Assembly (NCBI GenBank): GCA_036898135.1
Contig: CM072512.1
Location: 41,747,023-41,811,022, forward strand
Reading direction: 5' to 3'
Origin: Oncomelania hupensis
Lineage: Eukaryota > Mollusca > Gastropoda > Littorinimorpha > Pomatiopsidae
Length of the DNA stretch: 64,000 nucleotides
The notes beneath the pieces are model-generated. The model saw only the letters and a program-made list of their open reading frames with translations, made no database searches and was not told the origin of the DNA. This document shows, piece by piece, positions 9,013 through 21,504 of this stretch (position 1 is its first letter; every line of letters starts with the position of its first letter). The translations under genes and the position numbers were made by a program.

Positions 9013-12000
9013 CAGTCGATGCTCTCCGTTGGGTTTTCGCAACAATACCGTGCCTGCGCTGTAGGGTGAAGTAGACTCTGAGATGATTCCGGCTGCCAGT
9101 AAAGTGTCTATCTCTTCCTTGATGGCTCGCTGCTGTGACAGTGGCATCGGGTAGAGCTTCTGGCGGACGGGTGTTGGGTCGGTCACCGTTAAGGTTACTT
9201 CGACGAGGTCTGTCCTCCCTGGTCGGTCTGTGAGCACAGTCTGATGTTGGCGAATGACCTGTCGTACTTGCTGTTGCTGTTTAGCGGCTAGGTCTCCGTT
9301 GAGTATCACGTCTTTGTAGGTTTCTTTGGAGTGCAGGGGATACTCTACTGCATTGGTCTCCATGCTTTCTCCTTCTTCCGCGATGGCGATGGCTAGCAAG
9401 TTGTGAGTGCTGGGGGTCGCTGGTCGGTCCGTATACTTCTTAAGGAGATTGATGTGGTGGTATCGGGCTCTCCCGTTCACCTCTACTTGGTAGACTGTCT
9501 TGGATTTCTTGGCAGTCACCCGGTACGGTCCTCTCCAAGCGATGTCCAGCTTGTTGGTTCCACTTGGAAGTAAGAGTAGCACTTGATCGCCGACTTGCAG
9601 TTCTCTGTCCTTCGCGTGGCGGTTGTAGTACTTCGCCTGACGGGCTCTTGCCTTCTTCAGTGCTTCACCAGCTTTCTTCCACGTTACTTTGAGGGTTTCC
9701 TGCAGGTCTGCGACGTACTTGGTGGCACCTCTTGGTGTGTCGTCTATCTTGGCTTCCGTCCAACTTCTGCGTAGGGCTTCTAGCGGTCCTGCTAGAGGTC
9801 TGCCGAATAGCAATGTTGACGGGGTGTAGCCTGTGGCTGCATGGGGCGTTTCTCGGTATGCGAACAGTGCCGCATTCACGTAGGTGTCCCACGCTTCTGG
9901 ATTGTCGTCGGCGACTTTCCTGAGTATGGTGAGGAGGGTTCCATTCAGTCTTTCTACTTGTCCGTTGCTGGCGGGGTGATATGGTGGTGTGCGAATGTGA
10001 TGAACTTGTATCAACTCGAACACGTCTTGCATCAGGCGGCCGGTGAACTGAGATCCGTTGTCCGTTCTAATGCTGTCCGGGAATCCGACTCTGGTAAAGA
10101 TGGCGATGAGTGCATCTGCAATCTTCTTGGTGTCGATCGCTGGCAACGGGACTGCTTCGCACCACATCGTACATGCGTCGACGAGTGTGAGTAGAAATCT
10201 GTTCCGCTTCTTGGTCATGGGCAGTGGTCCTACTATGTCTACTGAGACTTGCTGGAATGGCACGCCGACTACTACCGATGGTCCTAAGGTAACTGGTACG
10301 GTGTGATGTCGCGGGGAATATCGTTGACATTGGTGGCAAGATTTCACGTAGCGCTTGACATCCTCCGTGATTCCTGGCCAATAGTAGTGTGCGCTGATTC
10401 TCTGCACTGTGGCTCCAATTCCCATGTGTCCGCTGAGTGGCATGCTGTGGCCTAATTCTAGTACTTGGGCTCGAAGGGTGGCTAGTAGTACTAGTTGGGT
10501 GTGATCTCCATCTCCTTGTCGATGTAGAACTCCCTCTTCCATGTAGAAGTCTCCCTTGTGCGGGGGTGTGTGCGCCTTGGGTAGCTTCTGGAAGCACTTC
10601 GCTATCGAGGTGTCTTCTTTCTGTGCTGTTTTGATCTCTTCGAGTCCTGGATTCGGAGCGAACTCGGGCTGGGGTGGTTGGGTTTTAGCTTGGGCCCTGG
10701 TTTGCACTGCAGCTATCTCTACAGTTTTAGGGGGCGTGCCTAAGAACACATACCTACAACCTAGCACTAGATCATACAGGGGTTTCTGTAAAACAGCTGC
10801 TTGGATTCGTCCTGTGACGTACCTACTCTCTACTTCGATCCAAGCTATTGGGCAAGTAGTCGTCGGTTTCGTCAAGTCTGCTCCTTGTAGTTCGACTGTC
10901 TTGTCCGTCAAGTCCGCGCGCGATACAAGAGATTCGCTAACTATCGCGTCGTATGATAGACCTGTGTCATACAGACAGTTCGCTTCTTTTCCGTTGACCT
11001 TGACCGTGTCTGTCACCGATGGGTGATCTCCGATTGTGTGTGGCTTGTTACCGCTGCTTTGAGTTAGAACTCTGTGCGCTGGCCGGCTTTCGCGCTCTTC
11101 CCTACGTTGTGCGGCCAACTTGAAACATTCTGCGGTGGAGTGATTGTTTCTGTTGCAGAACGAACAATACCGTCTCTGTTCTGCGGGACCTCTTTTCCCG
11201 AATTCCGTGTTGGGTCCTTTATTCTGCCCAGGTCTGGGATTATTCGGCTTATTCGCGGTGCGCTCTTCTCGGTTAGGGCTTCGTTTCTGTGCCTCTTTCC
11301 CGTTAGGCTTTAGGTCTCGCCTGAAGCTCTTGGCTTCTCCGTGGGCGGCCACGTACCTATCTGCGACCTTGACCAGATCTTCTAGTCTTTCCGCGCCCTG
11401 CTCTACTGAGAATGTTCTCAGCTCGGGGGTCATGGTTTCCCGTAGCTGTTCCCATACTAACAGTTCTGTCAGTCCATCATACGTCTTAGCCGTGGCTGAC
11501 TGGCTAATCCACTTATCCAACGTTGTGGACAACCGATCCGCGAACTGCGCATAGCTCTCTCCTTTCACTCTCCGATTGGTGCGGAACTTTTGCCGGTAGC
11601 ATTCTCCTGTTAGTTCGAATCCCGTTAGGAGTGCCTCTTTTACTTTGTGATAGTCAGTCACTCTGTCAGTCGGTAGCTTACTGTAGATGTCATAAGCCTT
11701 TCCTCTAAGCCCTTGACTAAGCTTAAAAGACCAATGGGTGGGATCTAGTTTATACTCTGTTGCTAGACGCTCAAACCTAGTCAGATAGAGATCTAGACCT
11801 TCTTCTCTTTCATTGAATGTTCCCAGTGGAAATGACATTCCTTGTACAGGGTTGGATGCTACCTCTAGCTGATCTGAGTGGGAAGGGGTTGAGGAAGAAC
11901 TTGAAGCTCCTGATCCCAATCTTCTTAGCTCTAACTCATGCTGTCTTTCTTTTTCCTTTTCTGCCCTCTCTTTTTCTTTTTCTGCCCTCTCATACTCCCA

Positions 12001-12291
12001 TCTCCTAACTTCTGCTTCTCTCTCTGCTGCTACCTTCTTCTGTTCTGCTTCTAGCTCTAATTTCCTCGTTTCTCTCTCTGCCTCTAATTTCTTCTGCTCT
12101 GCTTCTAGTTCTGCTTTTCTCTGTTCTGCTTCGAGTTTCTTCTGTTCTCTCTCTGCTGCTCTCTCTGCCTTAGCCTCCTGTTTCTCTACCTCTGCATTTA
12201 TATACGCAATAAGATCTCCCCCTGCTAAGTGTAAAGCTTCTCCCAATTCCTTGAAGCGCAATCTCAAGGCCACTGGGTCCGACATTGTCAA
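9012..12291 (-). CDS. Gag-protease-integrase polyprotein of LTR element copy 1, with RT N-terminus
   Basis: The frame begins at ATG 12291 (MTMSDPVALRL). The start of copy 2 (MAMSDPVALRL) agrees. Residues 33-125 form a highly charged E/K/R coiled coil with repeated AEQKKLE units. Residues 150-320 look like a capsid region. A CCHC-type finger, CSFCNRNNHSTAEC, is at 376-389. The protease DTG is at 442-444. The integrase zinc-binding part includes H615 or H622 and C652 and C655. The DDE core is D685, D743 and E780, with 36 residues between the last two. A GPYRV motif follows at 921-925 in a VGDQVLLLL...GPY context. After residue 1040 the RT N-terminus begins (TSPYSAGTVLLRKPNGE). The frame becomes non-homologous at about residue 1094 because of a frameshift, although it stays open to 8839. 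No stop or frameshift separates gag from pol, so a single polyprotein seems intended. Confidence 0.92.
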
Positions 12292-12634
12292 AAGTGTCTA
12301 TGAACAACCTCTGAATCACGTGGAAAACCAAAACACTAGCAATATTGCAATTCAATAACAACAATGCAAAGACCATAAACTTCTCAATCAATAATAGAAT
12401 AAAACAAGAGTCAAAGGGCATACAACAGTTACTTAAGCAAAACCTGCAAAAGAACAATGCAACATACAGACACAAAAATATTTGAAGCAAAAATGTTTTT
12501 AAGTAAAGAATAGTGCACCAAAACTGAGTCAATGTTATACCCTTACACTATTCTAAGTTATTCTACTACTACTACTGTTATCTAATTTTATTGTACTTAG
12601 GTCCGGTTATACCCAATTCCTATTATACACAGAT

Positions 12635-12651
12635 CCTGGCTAGGCTCGCCA
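12635..12651 (-). other. Primer-binding-site-like sequence, LTR element copy 1
   Basis: Seven bases inside the 5' LTR, the minus strand reads TGGCGAGCCTAGCCAGG. The TGG start suits pairing with a tRNA CCA end. The rest does not fit an obvious T-arm, so I do not name the tRNA. The sequence is identical in copy 2. Confidence 0.5.
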
Positions 12652-12658
12652 ATTAAAG

Positions 12659-14170
12659 TGTAACGTGGGGTTTATGGGCTCTGCACAATGGAATTATGGA
12701 CCCTCACGTTTATTCGGTGGGAACTGCTAGTAAGTCACCCTATGAATTACTTTAATAAATTTATTTGTTTAGCTCGTTCTGTGTTAAGGTTGGGGTACAG
12801 AAATAGATAGAAAAAATGGTAAAAGATTACTGTCACACTAGCTTTCACACGGCTATGAATCATATGTAGTCCAGCCACTTGATAACAGTTAAAATCACAC
12901 ATTTATTTCTTCTACTCTATACAAGATTCTCTAAATACTAATCTAACTTAAAAAGTCTCAGTTACTGCTAATAGTTCGATCGCTGATAGTCTAGGCAGCT
13001 GTTATATTTTCCTCGGGCACTTGCTATTTGATTTCATGTAGATTTGGACTACTGTGGTCCGTTTTACAGTTTCTGAAGAGTTGGACTACTGTGGTCCTGT
13101 TTCGATCAGTTTAAGTGCACCTTCGGTGATTACACTTAACTTTCTGATGGTGCGGTCGAAGTCCTTCTGTGAGGTAGCTTCTGGTACACCTTTGTCGTTG
13201 TGTAGTTGGGTTCCCTTGCCACACTGTGGGGTCTGACAGGGTGTTTTTCCGGGTAGCTCTGTCCGACTTGTGCGGTAGAGGCTCCTCAACCAACTCGTCG
13301 TTTCTGTGGAGTGGGGCGCTCAGGATAGCTCGCCTGCTCGTCTGTAATATAAGAGACGAAATTCTGCACAACCCTGAATAATCGGTTTGTGCAGAGCGTC
13401 TCACTGAAAGCCAAAGTAGCCCTCAGTGATAGCTCCACATCTCTATACATAAGCGACGAACATTCTGCTACTTCCGGGGTCCACTGGAATCTCACTCTAA
13501 ATTCCTATACATACATAAATATCAATCGTGTCTAACTATACACATACAGAATTAATAATAATATAAACATTCAGTGGTACAGCCACTGGTCTGCAAACAT
13601 ACATATAAGTTAAACAACAGTGGTTCCGTATGGTATGCAACATGGCGGCGCAACCGGTCGTGTTTCGCCACGTGTTCGGCTTTTCCACATGGTCACGCAA
13701 ATTCGGATTAACAATTCACATTTATGCATAGCAAATTCCACAAACATAATTTCAACAATAATATAAATATATCACGATGAAACAGAAGGGTGTTCATTTA
13801 CCTGTTTGACAAGTTCAGGCCCGTGGCGACTAAATAGAATTCTGAGATTCCTAAGTCCTGCTTCCTGGTCTAGGTGTGGAGAGATTTCTCTGCCAGCTAT
13901 TTAGATGTTGACTCTTCCTCGTCTCACACACGACTGATCAAGCTGTGCTAGGTTTTGACACAGTCAAAACTGCTCTACCCATTTAGCCTGCTTCTGATTG
14001 GTTAAAACGGTCAGATTCAAAGCTCAAGTGCTGAGTCACTGCGCAGCGTGGGTCGGGCTCGCGGTGTGTACTTTAATTGCTGCTGTGTAATACCTTAACT
14101 CTCTAATGTTACAATTACTACACAAGGCTGAATAGTAATAGGCAGAGTTAAAACTAGCCAGTTCATGACA
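12659..14170 (-). repeat. 5' LTR of LTR element copy 1
   Basis: 1512 bp, the same length as the LTR at 6162-7673, with about five substitutions by eye. It starts TGTAACGTGG and ends TTCATGACA, followed by target duplication GACTG at 14171-14175. It should contain the promoter that drives transcription leftwards. Confidence 0.95.
13044..13097. promoter_or_regulatory. Paired near-palindromic LTR motif
   Basis: Two copies of TTGGACTACTGTGGTCC at 13044-13060 and 13081-13097. They match the pair in the other LTR of this element. Confidence 0.5.
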
Positions 14171-14175
14171 GACTG

Positions 14176-14253
14176 TGCTAGGTCTATCGTCTGGATATTT
14201 TGTGGAGACCAAGCGTGTTTGCCAGTATCAGATTTTTTTTATCTGGCAAACTC
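14176..14253 (-). pseudogene. RTE-type LINE fragment, endonuclease (5' side of LTR insertion)
   Basis: This is the continuation of the LINE piece ending at 6161. It carries the RRW...LGLHK region of the endonuclease and stops near 14253, just past ATCTGGCAAA. The other truncated copy at 57354-59749 breaks within about five bases of the same LINE position. Confidence 0.85.
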
Positions 14254-15180
14254 TTAGAGTGTGAAGAAATGAGCAAAGAGGTCGCCGAAAGCCGACGTTG
14301 TACCTCTAAAATTTTTAGGAAATACATCAGTGCACATGAACCGAAGATTCTCACTGCATTCTGTTGAGTTTTTAAATTCTGACACAAAGAAGAAGAAGAG
14401 AATGGACATTTGATTAAAATGGAGTTGTCTAAGGACTTCTTCGTTTTCTTCTATATCCTGGGCAGTTGAGGGTGAAGAGAAATTTTGGGAATGGAGAAGA
14501 GCAGGAAAGATTTCCCATTTTCCCAATGTGAAAATATCTTTTCTTAGAATTCAATCTCCGGATTTAAAAAAAATAAAATAAATCTGACACATTTAGGATC
14601 AACAAAATGGACATCAAGTGAAAATGAAGTCGTTGGAGACTTCTTAATTTACACCTCTTTCTTCAAGAGTCAATTTCCAGTTCACGTCGTTTTAGCCTTT
14701 AAATTGCGAGCGGTCTCTTTTTGTTTTCTCATTCTCACCACCCAATAAACCCTCCCTCCTTCGTGTTTTCCTTAGCTTTCCTCTTCCTCAACCTTCCCCT
14801 ACCCACCCACCCCACGCCCTCATCGCACCACCTCCCATCCTCATGCTAACGCCACCCACCTAAGATCTTCATTTTCTTTGCAAGATGCGGGATGCTGCTC
14901 GGGTGTAATATGATGCATAACAAAACAACAAGTAAAATATCCTATTGTCCAAAAGAAAACAGTTATAAAGCATTTCTCTTGCAATAAGCTTACATCTGGA
15001 TAATAAGGATTCTAAAATGCAATAAGTTTGGTTATGAAATAAAGATTGCTTTTATTATTTACTTTAAAAAAAATCCACAATGGCACGTTAAGGTAAGCCA
15101 ATTAATAAGACCCCTATTGGTTTTATAACGGCAGCTGGACACCCATTTCTGCAAATAATGGAGAACTGACTAATTCTTCT
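14254..15180. other. Unannotated sequence with a weak local duplication
   Basis: No gene recognised. Segments near 14377-14445 and 14579-14650 share TCTGACACA...ATGGACATY...AAAATG and a GACTTCTT end, suggesting an old duplication of about 70 bp. The remainder has no visible feature. Confidence 0.4.
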
Positions 15181-15189
15181 TCTTCTTCT

Positions 15190-15279
<90 letters not shown>

Positions 15280-15420
15280 CTTCTGTTTCTTTCCTCTATG
15301 TTTTTTCCTCCCCCTCCTCGTCTTGCTCCTCTCTCCCTCCCTCTACCTCTCTCTCTCTCTTTCTCTCTCCCTCCCTCTCTTTCTCTCATCTTTTATCGTC
15401 GTCTTCTTCTTCTTCTTCTG
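15181..15420 (+). repeat. (CT)n and TTC-rich low-complexity tract
   Basis: A pure CT array spans about 15199-15275, followed by CT-rich and (CTT)n sequence to 15420. Reading frames that cross it encode only low-complexity peptide. Confidence 0.95.
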
Positions 15421-18146
15421 AGTTCTTCTTCTTCTCGGAATATGAAAGGGGTAACGGAGAATGAAACAGATATAGTTATCTTGGACAAATCTGACACGAA
15501 ATGCCATCAATTTACCGCATGGAAAAAAATATTGGACATGACGTCCCTTCCAATCCTTGACAGTCGAGTCATCTTAAGCTGCAAAAGAACACTACATTTT
15601 ACACTCTCTATGCAAAACGTATTTGAATGCAATAACACTTGTAATAAAACAGTTTAACGTTCAGCACTCGCCGAACTCACAAAGTTCTCCTTTTGGATAA
15701 TAGATCTTTACATTCGGTTCGTTAACATTTTTATCATCCATGCAGGTGAAATTCAGGTCGCTTTCTCGGCGAAAGCAAGGCAGCTTCAGCCTAATAATAA
15801 AATAACAAGAGAGGGGATAGTACACATTAACCTTTTTTATGTAAACTTTACAAATTCTACCACTATACACTTATAGCATTGATAGCATCAAGCAGGTGAT
15901 CAGTGCTTCCAGCCTATTTAATATCTTAGAACTGTATGTATCAAATCCGCAATCCTCAAGAACACCTGCTTGGTTGCAACTGATCCTTTCTTGCACCCAA
16001 AAGTGTAAATACATTTTAATAATATTATAGCTCGCCTACCACTTCAAACAGTCAGCTCCGCAAGATGCTCACGGACACGCAGAATTAAAAGGCACAACAT
16101 AATTTTCTCTGTAGCTGAGCCATGGCTATCATGGCTATCATCGCAGAACTGCTAACATCTAACATCACAGAGGCGAAGGGAAGACGGCTTCAGTTTTTCA
16201 TGCCCAAGCATAAAAAGACTAATTCACAGGCTTCTTATATAGCAGCGAATGACAGGATGGGAAATGTGAACATTTCACTTTACAGGAACTTGATGACACA
16301 GTGACGTATTAATTTGTGCACACAGATTGGAACACAGTGTTGCTCGCCTGCCTCGCAAAGCATTATGAGTTCTATCCTCTATAGATTTAGATTTCCGTCC
16401 TCGTGATCAATATGAATCTTCTTCTCAACAAGTTTCAATTCATCAACTTGGGTCGACTTCTCAAAAGGATCGATTTCGACTTCTCTGAAAACGGTGCTCC
16501 GTTTTTTAAAGTGTCTTCTTAGCGGTACGTAAACATAAACAGTAATTGTGTGTAAACTATAGGCCTACACGTGACATGCTAAAATATACAGGCAGAAAAA
16601 TGAGGGGGAAAAACCAATTTGTTGGATAAACCCAAAGGCAATGAGCCAATAAATATTGTCAGCATATTCTCACTTACTGGTTTATACTCAAGCATAGACG
16701 TTCAGAATATTGCGCGTCAATACAAAGCTTGTTTCATTACAGTTGTTCGCATAACAGACCAAGCTCGGAAACACTCGGGGAAACAACTTTGGCCGACTTA
16801 CCCGCATTTTGCCCCAGAGTTGTCTAACGTTGAGGCGAACGTCCTTTGCAAACGAACACAGTTTCTCACATACATTTTCTGCTCTGTCCTCCATCAAACC
16901 TTACGGATCAACCGAAAGGTTGATTTTAGTTGCAATCCTAGCTAACACCGCTAGTTTGGCCTTGCACTGTCAGGCAACCACCACCCAAACTTACCCGAGG
17001 AAAGGCTTGCAGCTCGGGGTAGCTTTCATTGTGTTCTGAGACGTGATGTCCGCCCCGATAACTCTAGGTAATTAAAAAAAACCACAACAAACAGACAAGT
17101 TACCTCCCATTTCCGAAGACTGTCTATTATAGCTTTGTTTTTCATCGAGAAAGATATTCATATAAAGTCAACCATTAAACTATACTTTTAATTTGTATTT
17201 GAAGACCTGTTGGATTGTATACAGTTTAAAAAACAACAACAAACTGTTGGATGGTTTTATACAAATCACCACACTGAGCAGTTTATCCTAGTATAGATAA
17301 TAGAAGTGTACTCAAAGCAGCATCACCAAAGCTTCGCGGAGTTAGCTTCAATCTTTCATGCACAATATACATCCTGCAGAGCGGCAAATGACAGGGAGGA
17401 AATGTGCTGGTTTCACGTAGCACATGCCCGATGACATTTATTAATGTATGGGCATGCATAAAATCGCCTGTGCTGTGGAAGCTATACATTGGAATTATTT
17501 CCCGAAAATTACCATCATCTTCAGGAAATGGCTTTTGCCACCGATGCGTCAAAGATAATATTGCAAGTCGAGAAAGATATTGCTTGGACCGTTCTTGTAC
17601 CTAAAATGGTCAGTTAAGTTGTAAAGTTTAAGTAATTTCAAGTTTTTCTCAGCTTCTCTTAAAGGGCTGCAATTCGAAAGTTTTGTTTAAGCTTACTTTT
17701 GGTGAAAACGGGTTTACCTCAACACTCTTGCAATGAAAAAGTGGGCTTTTGTTGCTCAAACCAAACCCCTCTAAAGTTTGAAAGTTCCATTTTTATTCTG
17801 ACAAGGAGTGATTTCCCCTGTTTAACGGCACACTACTACCATAGCCCCATGATCTTTTACCACATTTCTGAATTAACTAGGCAGCCCCAAGAGTTCGTTG
17901 GTATCTGAAGTAAGGCAGAGTATGTTGTATCAACCTTAAACGGCGAGCCTTATCGAGAAACGTTATTATGGGTTCTGCCTCTTACTGGCTGTGGTAGATG
18001 CTATTTTTAGCGCAAGAGTGGTGACTAGCGGTTGCTGTAAATAGGCACCATAGCAACGGAATTTATCGATTTAAACAAAATTACTAGACTTTCGAAAGAG
18101 TTCTTTTCTTTTCTTTTTTTTGGTGGGGGAGTGGATGGGGGGCAGC
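15421..18146. other. Unannotated sequence
   Basis: No frame resembles a known protein family. No repeat of this window recurs here, and no tRNA-like or terminal repeat structure was seen. It may be single-copy intron or intergenic DNA. Confidence 0.4.
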
Positions 18147-18174
18147 GGGGGGGGGGGGGGGGGGGGGGGGGGGG
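18147..18174 (+). repeat. Poly-G run of 28
   Basis: An uninterrupted G homopolymer, preceded by G-rich sequence from 18121. It is quadruplex-prone in principle. Homopolymer length in assemblies is unreliable. Confidence 0.9.
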
Positions 18175-21060
18175 TTGCAAGCAATTTTTTTTCAGATGGG
18201 CAACATTCACTGTGAATCATAAAAGGATTTGTTGAGGGTGTGTGGTCAAAGTGAGTCCCTTTAACAAAGCATTTACAAGATTTTTTTAAAAATACAAATA
18301 CGCATTACATCAGCTCTATTGGAGACTATTAACTTAATTATTGTACTGAAAACAAAGATGCCTACCAATAAGTTCTCCAAGTAGGCATTAATAACTCATG
18401 CACGTGCAACATGTAAAGCTTAGGTTGCTACGTGAAGAGTACTTACTAATATTATCTTACAAAATTCACAATAGATCTAAAAAGGATAATTCTATATCAA
18501 TACTCAAGAATAATAAAAACTCTAGTATTAGTATTAAATATCTTTCTACGATTTTTCCTGTATGCCACGTAGCTCAGTTTGCTGATAATTATTAAGAAAT
18601 TATTTGATTAACCTTTACTGAAAATACCAATGGCGCATATTTAAAACAGAATACTAGTAGACGTACTTCTAAAAGTTAAAACGCAGAAGAAAATACTGTT
18701 ATAACAACTTTGAATGCTGATGTGAATTTTAAACCATACAAAACACACATTGCAATCACAAGATCGCATATTATTGATAACGGTGTATAAAACTCTGATC
18801 ATTTACCATTCATCGATATAAATTAGTATCATTCTTCGTGAACTGATGAAATTCCGTCAGCGAAAAAATTAAATCAAGATAATCTCAGTCTATTCCAAAG
18901 ACAACTGATGCCCTAAAAAATATTATTAGCCTTTGTTATATTATTCCAGTACACACTTTCAAAATAAAATCCACAGGCAAGCTTCTTGTTTTCTAAACCT
19001 CAGAGTAATATGTCCTACATCATTTCTTCTATCCAGCAATCCGTTACGAAGCTTTTTCTGAAGCACAGAGAGCAAGAAGCAAGTTCAAAAAAAAGTTCAT
19101 CGCTTGAAATGCGTTGCAGTGATGTTTTCTGCTTAAATGTCACACGTGCTTTTGGAGCTCGTCACACCCTTCTAAAAGGAAATTGTTCAATGACAGAGCG
19201 AGAGTACTTTAAAAGGAGGCATGTTCCAAAATGAAAAGGATGAAGGCTATTCAGAACATCATTTTTTGATTTTGGATGCTATATTTGAACACTGATTATG
19301 GATTTCAGGTTGATTTCTCTAGAAGGCTGCCTTTCCAAGAAAACTGCACAAGGGTTACAGAACATTATTACGTCTTAATTATTTATATTATTTGATGTGT
19401 TACTGGTATTTTACATAATCAATACGTTTTAATGGGAAAAAAATAATGCAGTGATGTATACAGTGATTCAAGGCCCCTTTTCAAACCTTTACGGAAGTCA
19501 TTTTTAGCATTTTGTCATTCTAATTTCTGATGAACTCATAAGCTCCCTCTTTTTTTTCGCAAATCTCTCTTTATGGTGTGTGACCACAAACTCGATACTT
19601 GCAGTTACCTTAGATTGTATACACGCCAACCAGGGACTGGAAACAATAAAACGTTGACTGTTAGTTGACCTATTGGAAATCCTATCCTTTTACCTGAAAG
19701 TCTTGTATATTCAAGAACTCACACACTTGCCTTTATTGTGCAGTACTGATGTCAAATTAATTTCTAACGTAAAAAGTAAAAAAAACAATAAGCCACTTGC
19801 TTCATTAATTTGAAAGATTTTTTTCTTTTTTAAACGATCTATAAACAATCTTATTTAAAATGCAACCTTATTCTTTTAAAATACCCCATGTGTTTGGTCT
19901 TCCACTGTAAGATTTTTCAAATCTTATTATTATTATTTTTTTTTACAGTTTCTGTTTCACTGTCTTACCTGCGTCTGTCAACATTCGGAAAAAGAACAAC
20001 AATATTTATAAGAACAAGCGTATTTCATAACTGGGATCATATTTGATAAAAAATAAAGGTAAATAATAACAAAATATAATACAGAGGAATATATGTTTAA
20101 GTAAGTACAAGGGGATTTTATAAAGCAAGTCATAAATAAAAATCAGAAAACAATACCTTAATATGTCTCACAGAGCACCAGAAGAACAGTAATCTTAAAA
20201 ACGTGATAAAGTCAGCTAAGCTAGAAAAGGTAAATCATCCCTTCAGACGCAAAAAGACCTTGCAGTTATAAGCAAAACGTCAATGCTCGCCAATATTCCC
20301 TAAGCAAGTCTGACGCATGACCTTTGGAATATTTGCAATAAATGTTGCAGCACGAATTACAGGCGGGTGCGTCTCTTCCCGATTTGTCTGCTAGCAAACC
20401 AATGCGCAAGAGCTTGAAAGGTAACTCGATAAAGCAAATACATGTAGTGATGTTAGTTTGTACATGTATGTGCTATAACGAAAGCACTACTAACTACAAA
20501 AAGACGTAACCACACGAAACAACCTTTACAAAATGCGCAATTCGCAACCACAATGCCAGTGGAAGTTGTAGTTTCAACTTCCTCTGATTTTACTTTCTTA
20601 TTCGTCTTTTTGTTCACCAGTTTCTTCTCTTGAGACGTGTGTGTGAAGGAGGGGGGAGGGGAGTGAAAGGGAGAGGGGAGGTGCGTGTGTGTATGTGTGT
20701 GTGTTGCTTAGGGTTCTCTCTCTCTCTCACCCCTCTCCCATTCCCACTCTCCCTCTAGCCATGTCGGATTTCTGGAATCAGCGTGGCATTTCGATTGTTG
20801 CGTCTCTTTGTGTTAGCAATCTAGAAGCATGTAAACACTCGAACTACATTTCCATGAACTTCTCATTTGCAGATGGGTCGCAGACCTCCGCAAACAATTC
20901 CTGAGCTCTGACTTCCTCCCTCCATCCACCCCACCCACCTCCCTTCACCTTCCCCATCTACCCCATTGCTTATTTCTCTAACGCCCCTTAAAACCCACGC
21001 ACTCCACCCACTAGATTCTGTTGCCCTCTATGTCTCTATGTCTATCTCTTTCCCGATCTG
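18175..21060. other. Unannotated AT-rich sequence
   Basis: No recognisable gene, RNA or mobile element. Frames such as 18986-19234 (82 codons) have no family features that I can name. Confidence 0.4.
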
Positions 21061-21095
21061 TCTATCTCTCTCTGTGTCTATCTCTCTCTGTCTGT

Positions 21096-21154
<59 letters not shown>
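21061..21154 (+). repeat. (CT)n/(CA)n microsatellite
   Basis: Short TCTC/TCTG repeats run into a CA array at 21096-21154, with one GC interruption. Confidence 0.95.
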
Positions 21155-21158
<4 letters not shown>

Positions 21159-21403
21159 CCATTCATCATTTGAGCATTTATTTTTAGTGCTAAAAACCGC
21201 AATTTACACAACTGACCCGGGCGGGGAGCAGTGGCTTTAACACTTACACCAAAGATAACACCTATATATACAATACGAACTCTTTACATATTACCACTAT
21301 AGAACCCACACTAGATTGGCACATGGACAAATAAAATAACGAACTAATGTTGATCCCCTCCTTCTAAATTGACCCCTGGGTTATTATGAGATGACCTAGA
21401 TTT

Positions 21404-21493
21404 CCTATCCTATCCTATCCTATGCCGGAACTCGGAGGTCGTAGGGGCACCACAAATGACCGTTTAACCAGCGTACTCCATCTTTCCTTGTCA
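21404..21493 (-). mobile_element. 90 bp RTE LINE insertion with 11 bp target duplication
   Basis: Only the last 90 bp of the RTE element, ending in three to four CCTAT units (plus-strand sense), lies between direct repeats GACCTAGATTT at 21393-21403 and 21494-21504. The flanks and the tail orientation are what target-primed reverse transcription produces. It is the most strongly 5'-truncated copy in the window. Confidence 0.9.
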
Positions 21494-21504
21494 GACCTAG
21501 ATTT

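Larger units (their letters stand above)
6162..14170 (-). mobile_element. Complete LTR retrotransposon with Gmr1-like domain order, copy 1
   Basis: An 8009 bp element on the minus strand, with 1512 bp LTRs at both ends that begin TGT and end ACA. The 5 bp target duplication GACTG lies at 6157-6161 and 14171-14175. The coding order read from the minus strand is Gag coiled coil, CCHC-type zinc finger, protease, integrase, RT and RNase H. Placing integrase before RT is the Ty1/copia order. However, the integrase has a C-terminal GPY motif, and the RT and RNase H look like Ty3/gypsy. This combination is the known signature of Gmr1-like elements. By eye the two LTRs differ at about five positions, so the insertion is young. 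One frameshift in RT and a 9 bp RNase H deletion make this copy probably inactive. It is inserted in a decayed RTE LINE. Confidence 0.93.

Noticed and set aside
9011..9040. Programmed frameshift between integrase and RT
   Set aside because: The shift falls inside conserved RT sequence and not at a domain border, with no slippery run; a mutation is simpler.
10556..11026. 156-codon plus-strand frame inside the LTR element
   Set aside because: It lies antisense to a strongly supported polyprotein, and its sequence is a shadow of that frame.
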